Shown piece after piece: positions 21,440 to 32,362 of a DNA stretch of 64,000 bases. Numbering within the stretch: the stretch's first letter is position 1; each line of letters starts with the position of its first letter. The stretch comes from Saccharina japonica (Eukaryota > Sar > Phaeophyceae > Laminariales > Laminariaceae). Under the pieces are notes generated by a model. It did no database searches, was not told where the DNA came from, and saw only the letters and a program-made list of their open reading frames with translations. The position numbers were made by a program, and so were the translations under genes. The stretch covers positions 310,001 to 374,000 of the forward strand of contig MEHQ01001183.1 of the NCBI GenBank assembly GCA_008828725.1. The letters run 5' to 3'.

Positions 21440-23150
21440 TCCGGTACTTACACAACTTGCTTGTCAATGTGTGGAGAACGGGTGACGGCCCCCAGCAATG
21501 GAAAGGCCATTGAGGTCCTTCATAAAAAGAAGGATCGATCCGATTGCAATATCTACCGAGGGATTCCGCTTGTTGCCCATTCAGGCAAAGTATTGCTGAA
21601 AATGATCGCGTCACGTCTCAGCAGTTACTGCGAGGCGAAAGGAATACTCGCCGCGGAGCAGTGCGGCTTTCCCCCAGTCCGATCAACAGTCGACATGCTA
21701 TTCGTCGTGCGTTGACTACAAGAACTCGGACGAGCCAAACAACCCCCCCTGTACATGTGCTTCATTGTCCTGCAGAAGGCTTATGACTCCGTCGACCGAG
21801 AGTTGTTGTGGATGATGCACGCACGCTTCGGCATACCAGAGACGGTGCTGGCCTGTGATCCGCCAATTCCGCGAAGGCATGCGAGCTCTCGTGCGTACGG
21901 ATGACGGTGAACACTCTGAATGGTTCGATGTCACTCAGGGACGGCGGCAAGGATGTGTGCTCTCGCCGCTTCTGTTCAGGGTCTTCTTCGCTGCTGTGAT
22001 ACACGCCGTGCTGATACGCTTCAGAGAGGACCCAGACATCTTGAGGGACCTGGTTCACCTCGATGAGAACCTCGGGGGGGACGGAGTGAGGGAGGACCCA
22101 CTAGCACGTGTACCGAGAGCAATATGGGGTACGCTGTGCGCCGACGATGCAGCCGTTGTGTCTAAGTCGGCGGAAGGGCTTGCGAATATGATGACCGATA
22201 TTTTGACCGTTTTCGAGGCAGCTGGTCTCACCGTATCCGAAACGAAAACGGAGACTACGCTGCCGCGGACACCAAACCAAGTACTCCGGACCTCACCGCA
22301 TGATATCCAAGCAGCGGGTCAAAGATATATAGACGACGATGCAGTTATTGTACGTTGGTGGTCTTGTCGTCGCAAGCGCGGACATTAGGCCATATATCAA
22401 ACGACGCGTCCGACTCGCCTGGGCATGCTACAATCGGTTCAAGCGGAAGCTGTATGGTATGCAGGATGCCCCGTTCACTCTAAAGGTGCGCTTGCTGAAG
22501 GCCCAGGCGATGGAGACAGGTGTGTGACGCGGACCCTTAGCCAAGAGCACTTCATTGAGCTCCGAACGGCACACCACAACTTCCTCCTACGGATCATTGG
22601 TTTCTAGCGCCGACAACGCACCGACCATCTCATGTCGTACGCCAAGGCTATCTAAACCGCACAAAGCGAGCGTTGAGGCGACCATCCGCGAACGATTCCT
22701 CCCCTTTGCGGGGGCCGTACAGCGCACGACCAATGAGCGACTGACCCGGCGTGGGATGTTGGGACGATAGTCGGTGGGACGAACCCGGGACCTGGCCGAC
22801 CAGAACAGAACCGAACCAAATGTCTAGCAGATGACCTTAGGGTTTTTCGAGCGACAGAGAGCTCCACAGAAAGCTCCCCTAAGGTGTCCGGAGCAGGGGC
22901 GTTACTATGGCAGAGGGCGTCTATAAAAATTGGGGTGTGGTATCGGGGGGTCGTTAAGGCGGCGGACCATTTCTTGGCAAGGTGGCGCAGGGTCGAAGCG
23001 GAGAGGAGTCGGCTACGGGATGCAGCTGAGGACGCCTAGGGAGGCGACAAGGAGAGGGGGGCAGCTGTACTGATACAGCTGTTGACGAAAGCAGAAACGA
23101 AATAGTAGATCGTGCGGCAAGGTATCGGTTCAACTGGCCCTTCAATTATT
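21440..23150 (+). pseudogene. Broken non-LTR (LINE) reverse transcriptase
   Basis: The reverse transcriptase can be followed across at least four frame changes and several stops. Recognisable blocks are [20 protein letters not shown] (about 21449), [19 protein letters not shown] with [31 protein letters not shown] (about 21773), [20 protein letters not shown] and [10 protein letters not shown], then RRVRLAWACYNRFKRKLYGM and TAHHNFLLRIIGF. The first catalytic aspartate of the palm (I/F-x-D-L-x-K-A-Y-D) is valine (FIVLQKAYD, codon 21767-21769), and the YADD box reads CADD. The N-terminal endonuclease part is missing, as expected for a 5'-truncated insertion. It is dead by frame and by catalytic residue. 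Confidence 0.9.
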
Positions 23151-23785
23151 TTTTTTGTTTTGTTTGTTTGTTTGTTTGTTTGGTTCTTGTTGAGTTGAGA
23201 TGTTCACTGGGGGGAGCGCGGCAGGGGTAGCACCGGCTCTTCACACCGCTATTGATGAAAGTAGGAAGGAGATGGCAGAAGGTGTGACTTGATTCCTGTA
23301 TAGGTTTTGTAGAGACACGGGAGCTTGTTATTATCATCGCCTTGAGAACGATTTTACTATTGTCCTTGTTTCTCTCTTTGTTACCGTCCCATGCTGGTGT
23401 TTTCCTCTTCGTCGTGTTGCTTCGTCCGTGCAACAGTTATCTGTTTTTTTTGGGCACGTGTGAGTTTCTTCTAGGGGCGTTTCTGTCTCCCTGCCTCATC
23501 TGTATTATGTTTCAATTCGTAATTCGTTTTTGTTTATTGTAGTCATTTTCCAATTTTTTGGTTCGGCTGGAGTTGTTGTGTTCTCGTACCCTGTACGGTA
23601 GCATCTCAGTTGCTTTACTAATTCATTTGCGTTTATTTTGTTTTGGTTTTCCTCTGTTTTACAGTCCGTGACCATGGAATTTGTATCTCTCTAGGATTAG
23701 GAATCAGCACAGACACTGGGTGTACTGATGCGGTTGGGTAGAAATAACTGGTTTAATGTGCAGAAAACACACACATACACTACAT
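23151..23785 (+). mobile_element. 3' untranslated end of the LINE
   Basis: It follows the broken reverse transcriptase directly. It starts with a (TTTG)n run and ends TGGTTTAATGTGCAGAAAAC plus an (AC)n tail. About 23500-23760 is matched in reverse orientation at 57550-57830, including CTAGGATTAGGAATCAG, ACTGGGTGTACTGATG and GTGTTCTCGTACCC words. Confidence 0.7.
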
Positions 23786-23796
23786 ACAAGGGATCC

Positions 23797-23828
23797 GCAT
23801 GGGTGCCGGCATTCACCGGCACCCATGC
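23797..23828. repeat. Perfect 13-bp-arm hairpin
   Basis: GCATGGGTGCCGG is followed by a CATTCA loop and then CCGGCACCCATGC, just after the (AC)n tail of the LINE. It could be a structure at the insertion junction or a separate short inverted repeat. Confidence 0.6.
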
Positions 23829-24081
23829 TTCGGGTACGGCAGGGAACGAGTTGGAATTGTTATATGCGACATAATTAAACAAGAATGGAAATCAAATATA
23901 TTGCCAAGCGTTTCATTCGAAACTCATCATTCATCAGGAGAGATGCAGGTTAATATGAAAGAAACCAAGCATACAGTAGTTGCAACAAGCTGCCGTTAAA
24001 GGCGCCGTCGTTAATGGAAAATCAGCGCGTGAAAAACAAACATTCAACAGCAGCAGCAGCACAGTTAGTAGTGTACTTACC

Positions 24082-24783
24082 ATGATGAACCTGCTCCGTT
24101 TCGAGGCGGAAATAAATGAAGAACTGACGCTAAAGTTGCCATTGAACGCAATGATTGTTACTTCGAAAAAACAAGAAGGTACGTGCTCGTTTGTGCTCCC
24201 TCGTGCTTGGGCTGCAGTTGCTATAAATAGCTCGTATTTGTATATGTAAAAAATTAAAAAAAAAAACAACAGTATATATGGTATGTTTCATTCATATGTT
24301 TTACGATACACACAGACACAGAGACAGATCGTTGCATCCGACGCGTCGATACATCGTTCGCGAAGTATTGTTACAGTACTTACAGCAGCAGCAGTCCGTG
24401 AACTTCGTAAATATTTTCTACGATGTACTTGTTTTATCAATATCGCTGGCGCATACCTGGTACATAGTATTACAGTGTATGTATGTATGTATGTATGTAT
24501 GTATGTATGTATGTATGTATGTATGTATGTATGTATGTATGTATGTATGTATGTATGTATGTATGTATGTATGTATGTATGTATGTATGTATGTATGTAT
24601 GTATGTATTTATGTACGCACGAACGTACGTATGTGTGTATGTGTGTATGTGTAGTTGTATGTATGTATGTACGAAGTATATATGTATGCATCGCAAGCTG
24701 CTGTCCTAACTATTATTGGTCTCATCATGTTTGGGACTGGTGTTTTCCTTGTTGAGGGCACAGCGCCGCGCGAGAGACTGGAG
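24082..24783 (+). CDS. Candidate small membrane protein, two exons placed, incomplete at 3' end
   Basis: Exon 1 (24082-24178) starts in good context (TTACCATGATG) and encodes 32 residues, MMNLLRFEAEINEELTLKLP onward, before G|GTACGTG. Exon 2 (24698-24783) follows CGCAAG and completes the split codon in frame to give AAVLTIIGLIMFGTGVFLVE then GTAPRERLE at GAG|GTACGA. The phase match (1 to 1) and the clean hydrophobic span of about 18 residues are the evidence. The intron holds the (GTAT)n microsatellite. I could not find the next exon with confidence and do not recognise the family. A chance alignment of two open stretches is possible. Confidence 0.4.
24477..24608 (+). repeat. (GTAT)33 microsatellite
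   Basis: This is 132 bp of pure GTAT, followed by decayed units to about 24675. It lies within the proposed intron of the candidate small membrane protein. All reading frames through it are open, giving artefactual long ORFs on both strands. Confidence 0.98.
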
Positions 24784-24869
24784 GTACGAAATATTCTACC
24801 GGTACAAGTATATGCGAAGGAAATTAGCCTGCCTGCCAATGACTGGACTGCTCCTGAATCTGATATATA

Positions 24870-25170
24870 CCCAAACTATAACAGAGGCTGTAGGCGGCGT
24901 GCACGTGACGATGCACGCCGTCGCTCTCAGCTTCTCTCCTCGGTACTTGTCAGTTGGGCGTTTTGTGGGATGTCGCGTTATTCCGATCTCAATCAGATTT
25001 CGAGAACATACGGAACATACGTGATTTCACCTGATAGGACACAAAGCCGTATTTTCATTTCAAATCTACAAAAAATCGATTATTAAGATTCATAAAAACA
25101 AATTGATGTGAAGTCGATTAGATTTGAAACTTTCTTTCGTTAATTTTCACCCTTATAGGTCGTACGGTAC
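24870..25170 (+). mobile_element. Fragment of AAATCGATT-family DNA element, copy 1
   Basis: Its reverse complement matches 29775-30035: ACAGAGGCTGTAG, CGTGCACGTGACGATGCACG, GGGATGTCGCGTTATTCCGA and the terminal ATCGATT-rich part. The right end reads GAAACTTTCTTTCGTTAAT, the inverted terminal word of the family. No frame is conserved. Confidence 0.65.
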
Positions 25171-27735
25171 ATCAGTGCTACAGGTAGCAGTTCCGACGAC
25201 GTGCGTTGGACCTCCCAGTAATAAAGAGGCACCGCCTACGCCCGACACAGCCTGACTTTCGATTCGTACGTAGCGGCCTACCCCCTTGCACGGCCTTCCC
25301 GATTTCCGTTTCTTATTTCTTCGTCGAGGGTACGTACGTATACGAGCACAAATGCATTTATATTAGGTAAGTAGTTGTAATAAAAAAAAAAAAAAAGTTA
25401 GGCTTAAATTATTAACACCTACTTTCTTAACAGCGGCTGTATCTTGAAATAGCAGGTCATTATTGTATATCTGTCGAATTGCATTGTCATTATCGTTTTC
25501 TGAGTCGTGGGAGAGAGAGATTCTTCCCCTCGGCCAGATACCTGTATCGTAGCCTGCTGCGACCCTCCAAGTATCTCGACCACCCAATGTTACGGTCTCT
25601 CTCTCCCCACTATAATATCGGCCGGGTTCCTAACTAGTACGGCCTACAGTTGTCTCGGAGGACCAAGCCTCCGGATGGTAGGGTACCATTCCACTCCTAA
25701 GAAAAAATAACGCATTTTTCGTGTGAATTTCTGTCGGCAAATAAGCATATCACATCAATCAATATCCGAATTACACGTATTACAAAACGCACGATACACA
25801 CCATGTGAAAGTAGACGAATTAACGGAATCTGTCGTTTAGTCGTTCGGCATGTGAGTAATTTAGCGTACAGCTAACAGGCAAGTAGCAGGCGCGGCATGC
25901 CCACGAAAAAGCGGATGTAGCGGCGCTCAGGACGGCGAGCGGATCCTGCTTCTTTTGATTACAAGACAAAATGAACAAGGGCTTCGAAAATCACTGAACA
26001 CTCAACACGCAAAAGCAAACTGCTCGCGGGTTCAGTTCTTCTCCTTGGTGTAAAGAAACAAATATATATCGTCGTCGAGTTCCACGAGGTACAATGGAGA
26101 AACTAATGCGTAGGACGCAACGGATAGTTTCTCTATTCGTTCATTGGCTCGAATATTTTTGATGGCAAGTGTATTATTATCGATGACTGATCATCCGTGA
26201 GCTTCGATGACCCACCAGATTGCAGGCTTCCACGACGCAACGAATACCTATATATCCATTATTTAATTATTTCCGCCGTGCTGCTGTGCTGCTACGGCTA
26301 TACTATTACTGGCGTACGTAGTGCTTGTATTCTAGCATACAATAATTTTCCTATATATACAGAGGACAGGTGACGCCATAACCGACCGGAAATACCCGGT
26401 TATGTTACATCCGGCCGGATATCTGAAATAACAGGAAAACCCGATTTCGAAATGTGCATTCGGTTTCCGGTTAAGTCGTCGTAGGTCGATCCCGGTGCTC
26501 AACTTTGCTCTCCATGCACGCGTCTTCCGAGATTTGCGATAGGAACGTATTTACCGTATATACGTGTATACAATCAGATACATCATAAGTAATTGCAAAG
26601 GTGGCCGTGCTGACGAAGCTCGAAGGAACTTCCCGACAGAACGAGACACCCTCTACGCTGACATAACAACAGCGACATACCACACTCATTGACCACCCCC
26701 TGCCATACTAACACAAGGACACAGCGGGGAAGACCCACACCAAGTTCGACAAGGAGTTACAGCGACACCACAGCTAGGCTCTCTGCTAGGGTTACCTCGC
26801 CTTCGACACGATTTGCGAGGTATGGGTGTATGTCGGGTCTATTTACCCCATGAAAATATGTATACCGTATGTTGTACCCGGTACACTATGCAGCAGTGCT
26901 GGAGGCCATTCGTTGTATGTACGCGTACACAGATTGCCGCCTTTACCGTGCAGTGGCCCTGTCTGTTAGCTATAGAAGACGTGTGTTGGTCATTGGTGTC
27001 TTTTCCACCATCCAACGGTTTTATCCGTTCTTTTTATTCCGCTCCCTATCGCCCCGTCGTAACTCGGCCTCGAGGCGACATAGCGCGACTTCGCTAGCCC
27101 CTCAAGACGGCGCACGCCTTTATTTGTCTCGCGGCAAGAGCAAAGTTTTGTTTTTTCTGCCATCGGCTCGCGTCGAATAACGGTGGGTAAGTTCATGCTA
27201 TACTACAGCAGCAGTTATCTTCCGGGTAATTCTCAAGCTTAGTCTCTTTCGTATATCAGATCCGTGGACACGTTGAGGGAACCCTCCTACCATTGCGGTG
27301 CCCGTCTTCGTTTTTATCGCGGGAATGGTTGATTCAGTGCCACGCTGCGTCTTCAGTTTAAGGCGCAGGGGCGGGACACACACAGTAGTACGCGACACAG
27401 TTAATTCATAGTTAGTGGTTGATAATCTCCTATTGTTGGCCAGACTGGAATAATTATGTAAAACTGGGTATGTTCATACTATGTTCAGTACAACGAAGTC
27501 GCGTTGTTTTTTTAATCCAAAACTTTCGGTCTCGAATACTCCATTATCAGGGCCCCTCCGGTAAAAAATAAAATAAAATACTAGAGTTAAGGATATGCGA
27601 CTAAACGAAAAAAACAACACCACGCTCCTAGGATAGTCGTATAGTGAGAAACAAACCGGTTCGCTGTGATCACAGGACGAGATCAGCGAAAACCATTTTG
27701 TTTCTTTTTTTTACTTGGTTTTAGAGATTGGGAAA
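25171..27735. other. Intergenic, no gene supported
   Basis: Contains short homopolymers and CCGG-type words near 26360-26480. The frames present are short and unrelated to anything I recognise. Confidence 0.4.
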
Positions 27736-27739
27736 AAAG

Positions 27740-27850
27740 TCGACCTATTGTTTCCTGGAATCACAACCATCCAGTTTTTCCCTCCGATGTAGAGGGGGGG
27801 GGCGGGGTAGCGGGATGTCTGGTATTCAGATCTACACGCACCCTTGCGAA
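27740..27850 (+). repeat. Dispersed repeat C, copy 1 (G-run repeat)
   Basis: CCTGGAATCACAACCATCCA is followed by GGGGGGGGCGGGGTAGCGGG, then a GATGTCTGG-ATTCAGATC word and a CACGCACC end. Copies lie at 32955-33055 (same strand) and 42615-42720 (opposite strand). Confidence 0.7.
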
Positions 27851-28149
27851 AGTATAAACAAATACGTACATAAAAACTTATACGACGTATGATACACATA
27901 TCGTATATGTTTCGTTTTTTTTTTTTTTTTCTGTATTTGCAGCAGCAGCAGCTACAATTTTTTTTCTGGTACGATCAGGGTACAATAACACCAATCCACC
28001 AGTACCCCTCGCGGAACACAGCATAACTCCAGTTCGGATGCTCAGACCTGTTCCCGACCATAGTATAGCTTGTTCGTCATAGTCGCTTAGAGGTGTGGGC
28101 GCTGTTGCATCCGCAAGGGAGGGCAGCATTAATTCCGGCGTTTGCGTCA

Positions 28150-28300
28150 CGGAACGCAAGTACTCAGCAGTTGTTAGAGTAGTAGTAATTGTTCGAGTCT
28201 CACAGAGATCACTTTCGTTTCATTTTTTTCGCCCACTCCTTTCACGGTCGACGGGTAGAAAGGGAGGTTTAATGTGAAGAACACACACACACTTCGAAAC
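28150..28300 (+). mobile_element. LINE-like 3' end fragment
   Basis: It ends GAGGTTTAATGTGAAGAACA plus an (AC)n tail at about 28277-28291, matching the ends at 20.88 and 23.76 kb. Only the last part is recognisable. Confidence 0.4.
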
Positions 28301-28527
28301 ATGAATTATTGTGACTCCTCGCTTCGTGTGTCGATCGCAATCGGCAAAAAAAATGAAAATCGTTGTATCAATAGTTGTAAAGGGTGTGAAGAGTTTAAAC
28401 CGTTTCGTCGCTCCTGTTAGATATATTCGTCATGTTTAACCACGTAGGACCAACCCTACAGACGGTCAAAGTAGAGGCTCAGGTAGATTCACTTACTTCT
28501 CATCACATCGATCGCCCCGGTGGGCTA

Positions 28528-29248
28528 CGAGCTGGGCAAGCCAAAATAATGTTTTCAAAGCAGATTGGCCATGCCCCGACCAATTTAACGAATTTGGAAC
28601 TGGACTTTGGACACAGTGTAGGTGATGTACTATCCAACACACTTTTTTACTTGCCGCCCGTGCCGCCTGCCCTTTTTTTTTTCCCCTCGAGAGAGACACG
28701 ACGATCCAAAAATCGGAAAACAATGCAAAACCGATCAAAACTACTTGGAAAAAAAAAACAAAAGAGGGCAGGCGGCAGGTATTTTTGCACGTACGGTTGA
28801 AAGACGTGGTAAAAATGTTAGAGTAAAACTCTCAAAATTGGTCGGGGCATGGCGGAAATAACATTTTTCCGTAATTTCTTGACTTATATATGGAATCGAG
28901 TTTTTGTCATATCTCTTGATGGGTGGAAAATCGGGCAACGAGACTTACACCGATCTTCTCCTTGTGTCTTCAACATTGTCTCAAACAAATTATATGTTGA
29001 TCGGAAATGACATTTTTTATACGAAATTAGAATGAAAAAAATGTTGTTTTCGAGTTTTCGCGGATATCTCGGCGAGATCGAGTCGAGAAAAACATATGTA
29101 TATCATTTTTCATATACTGTTTTTTTTGCACCAGCACTGGTATGTCAGGGTTGACGCTTCAAATTTGTGTAGCCTAATTCGCAGTTCGCAGTGGTTCACG
29201 AGATTCGACTTTAGGAAGCATTGTAAGTTTCTTGGCTGGTCCAGCTCG
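28528..29248. mobile_element. ~720-bp MITE (CGAGCTGGGC family), copy 1
   Basis: Its ends are CGAGCTGGGCAAGCCAA and TTGGCTGGTCCAGCTCG, inverted, with TA on each side (28526-28527 and 29249-29250). The body matches the copy at 36945-37663 in opposite orientation, including TTGGCCATGCCCCGACCAAT, GGACACAGTGTAG, GGCAGGCGGCAGGTAT-like and CGCGGATATCTCGGCGAGAT words. No transposase frame is present. TA target sites and short TIRs suggest a Tc1/mariner-type enzyme; the superfamily is inferred. Confidence 0.85.
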
Positions 29249-29250
29249 TA

Positions 29251-29575
29251 GCGGGTAACCATGAAGCTTGTTAGCGTCAAGATCGCGAGTTCGAGCCCCC
29301 CCGAGTGCATGCTCGTAGGGATTTTTTGTCGCAAAAAAAACTCTCGACTAGCTGAAAGCGCGAGAGCGTGAGTTAGCAAAATTCGATGAAGATCGACGAG
29401 CGTTGGGAAGGCTGAACCCTATGCGCGATGAAAACCAAGGCAACAACCGCAGTGGGGGAGGAGGGAGAGGAGCCTACCTTGTGACCCCGGATCTGAGTTG
29501 CGACTAGGGAGGGAGAACGACAGAAGTACGAAGATATTAAATTAAATGGGAGAAAAAAAAAATCCTATTAATCAT
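29251..29575 (+). mobile_element. tRNA-derived SINE, copy 1
   Basis: It abuts the right end of the MITE. A tRNA-like head includes a B-box-like GTTCGAGCC (29289-29297). The body contains AATTCGATG, GGGAGAGGAGCCTAC, TTGTGACCCCGGA, GACTAGGGAGGGAGA and GAAGATATTAAAT, and the end is A-rich. The same words in the same order occur on the minus strand at 52.6-52.9 and 55.6-56.0 kb. Confidence 0.7.
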
Positions 29576-29754
29576 GCTCGGCCTCTTTGTCTAAAATCCA
29601 AGTTAGAACAGCAGTATAGACTAAGCAGTTATAATAACTGCCATTTTTCAAATTCGTCTTTGGGTACCGGGGGTATGGCGAGTCGTTTTTGAGGGAGAGG
29701 CATTTTTCGTGATGAACAATGCGTCGGATCGATCCGACTCCTGAGGCACACACC

Positions 29755-30669
29755 GGGGCCCGTACTAACGAAGGCAAGTTTCAAATCGAATCGATTTCAA
29801 ATCGATTTTTTTTATGAATCGAATCGATTTTTTTCCGATTTGAAGTGAAAATACGGCTTCGCATCCTATCGCGTGAAGTCACGTGTGTTCCGTATATTCT
29901 CGAAATTTGAATAAGATCGGAATAACGCGACATCCCACAGAACACCCGGCTGACAAGTACCGAGGGGAGAAGTTGAGAGCGACGGCGTGCATCGTGACGT
30001 GCACGCCGGCTACAGCCTCTGTTATATTTTGAAGGCTCAGGCTCTCAGGCTAGGAAGCAGTCACTCTCAGCTTCGCGTGGGTGGTCGGGGGAAGCCCTTA
30101 ACCTCCATGTACCGGACAGCAACAGCGATGCGGCTCTCGAAGTCTTGAGTTTTTGCTCCGTGTTTTGGGTCGATCGCTTGGTTCTCGCCGGGCTTGGCCG
30201 ATGGAGCTGGTGGAAAAATTGGGCTTGCGACCGCCATGATTTTGTTTTAGGGGTCACCGCCGGGCCACTGTGTGCTATGGTATGTAGCCGTGAATGCGGC
30301 TATTGCTCCGGTCGCCACTCGTTGAGGTTACCGATATATCGCCTCGTTGGTGGTTGTCGAGAACAGCCCAAACAGCGACGGATCGCCTCAGGGACGTTCA
30401 CCCAGTGGGAACATGCCATGCATATGGGATGAACTCTAATTGATTCGAAACGATACGAATCGATTCGATTGGATTTGCAAAAAAAATGTATTATGGGACT
30501 TCTTTTGATATCCGATCGAATCGTTGTATTCATGCACCAAAGTACAAATAAATGTAGTTTCGGTGATTCATGCTTTGACCAATCAGATGAAAGTCCGCGT
30601 CAATTCATTAAAAAAAAATCGATTCGAAATCGATTCGATTTGCAACTTTCTTTCGTTAATACGGGCCCT
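29755..30669. mobile_element. AAATCGATT-family DNA element with GGGCCCGT ends, copy 2
   Basis: The left end is GGGGCCCGTACTAACGAAGG followed by CAAGTTTCAAATCGAATCG. The right end, inverted, is AGGGCCCGTATTAACGAAAG followed by AAAGTTGCAAATCGAATCG. The inverted repeats run about 50 bp. I see no target duplication (CACACACC versus TAAGCGTG). GGGCCCGT ends are common in hAT elements; that assignment is an inference. A second internal ATCGATT cluster near 30445-30475 may mean two elements are fused or nested. Confidence 0.6.
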
Positions 30670-30831
30670 TAAGCGTGACCTGCACTCTCCAAAACCAATC
30701 ACAGGGGGTGGATGTGACCATTAGAACTAAGAACATGTCGATGTCCGTGCGGAGTAATGAAAAGGTAGACATTGTATGTACCAAACATAGTAGTGCAACG
30801 GAGAAAACAAAAAAGTTTTTTGTTTTTGCAG

Positions 30832-30911
30832 TGCTCTTATATATTGTTCGCCCGAAAGGGCCCCTCAATATACCTCGTGTATCACAGTACACAAGCTATT
30901 TACACTCACTC
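30832..30911 (+). other. Orphan exon-like segment
   Basis: An 80-bp segment sits between a strong acceptor (TTTTTTGTTTTTGCAG) and a consensus donor (CTC|GTAAGTAG), with all three frames open. I cannot connect it to a gene. Confidence 0.25.
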
Positions 30912-31379
30912 GTAAGTAGGCCCTTTCTGAAGGAATGGCATCATCTCTGAACAGGATCTCGCGTACTACAGCATTGTCTGTATATACTATACAAGAGTGT
31001 TTGGGTATGATGACGCCTGTTTATTCGAAGCGAGCCCGAGGCCTTGGTATTGGTGGGCAGTGCAAGCACGTACGTGCGTGCTCGGATATATATATATATA
31101 ATATGATATATATAGTATGATCGAATGCCAAACACCATGACCGGGCTTGGCTCTGGGCACTGATGTTGTTGTTGTGTTGTGAGGGCACCTTGTGCTGGAT
31201 GGAAAGACGATTACCGGTACTCAATATAATAAAACACGAGGAATGCAATATACAGAGTTGTGAATACGTAGGGAAATACTGTAATTCCCGTACGTCTCCA
31301 CCAAGTCAACTCGACTACGACCACTTATAACAGTTTTTTTTTATAGCAGTAAGTTTGAGGTGCTTAACGACCACAAAAA

Positions 31380-31920
31380 AAACTGGCATATTAAATATAT
31401 GATATTTCTCATGAAACGTAACATTTGCGCACTTCGGATAACGTAACACTTAACGATTTATGTTAATGATACGCGCCAGCGGATAAAATCGTATTATTAT
31501 TACGTTGCTACGTTATCTAAACCCCGGATTTTGTGAAAACATTGTGTAAGTGCGTCACGATAATGGCGGGCGATCGCGTAACATTATGTTAGAGTGTTGC
31601 CTCGATCCCGTGAAGACCGCAGTATAAGTGTTACGTACGGTGTTGAGGTAGGCAGCCCATAGCGAGTGACACTATGTTAATGTGTTACCGAAATTCCTAG
31701 TTGCCATCGTAACACACTTACTTGTAGGGATAACGTACATGGTCAATAAAGCGTTAACATTATGTTACCGTGTTTTCGATATCAGCTCACGGCAAGTAAC
31801 GTTATGTTAGTGTGTTAGCGGAATTCCCAATATTACGTTGACATTGTGTTACCGTGTTAGCGACACCTGCCCGTAGCGAGCAACATTATGTCAGCATGTT
31901 ATACCTTGTTCCTACTTGCT
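31380..31920. repeat. Degenerate array of AACATTATGTTA-GTGTTA motifs
   Basis: Words such as ACATTATGTTA, GTTATGTTAGTGTGTTA, GTAACACACTTA and CCGTGTTAGCGA recur about every 40-90 bp on both strands between tracts with GGATAACG/CGTTAACAT. The style resembles the motif-array elements at 15-17, 39-41 and 54.5-55.2 kb, but no terminal inverted repeat was found. Confidence 0.65.
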
Positions 31921-32194
31921 ACCTTGGCACACTGCAGACTGATAACGTACAAAGACAATTGAACGCTTACATTACACTATTATATAATAGTACGCGACAC
32001 CAGTTAAGGGGCCCCTTCGGTCATAATGAAACACACGTCTTCCATCGTTGATTTTTATTTTTTTACAGCAGCAGCAATACTATTTCCGGTATAATAACAC
32101 CATCATATCAGTACTGGTTACAGAAAACGGCTTAGCTCCAGTTCTAATGCTCAGTATTTCGCCCATAGAGTACTTGCAAGGATCCTAGACCATG

Positions 32195-32362
32195 GTCAAC
32201 TTTTGTGTCTCGGGAGGCATATCGATCGGATGCCTTGCTTGGTCATCACGAAAAGTGCCTCTAAAGATGCACTTTTCGTCGAAAAGTGCATCTATCTTTA
32301 GACCACTTTTCGTGACGACCAAGGCGTCTTATCGATATGCCTCCCGAAACACAAATGTTGAC
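32195..32362. repeat. 168-bp near-perfect inverted repeat (hairpin)
   Basis: Two arms of about 80 bp meet near 32278 with almost no loop. The left arm runs GTCAACTTTTGTGTCTCGGG through AGGCATATCGATCGG to AAAGATGCACTTTTCG; the right arm is its reverse complement with scattered mismatches and small bulges. It could be a foldback MITE or a long-hairpin RNA precursor. No target duplication is evident. Confidence 0.9.

Noticed and set aside
24278..24755. Long frames on both strands reading YVCM or HTYI repeats
   Set aside because: They are translations of the (GTAT)n microsatellite, which has no stops in any frame.
29251..29300. tRNA gene suggested by GTTCGAGCC
   Set aside because: The T-stem does not pair and the same sequence heads a repeated element in three copies, so it is a SINE head.
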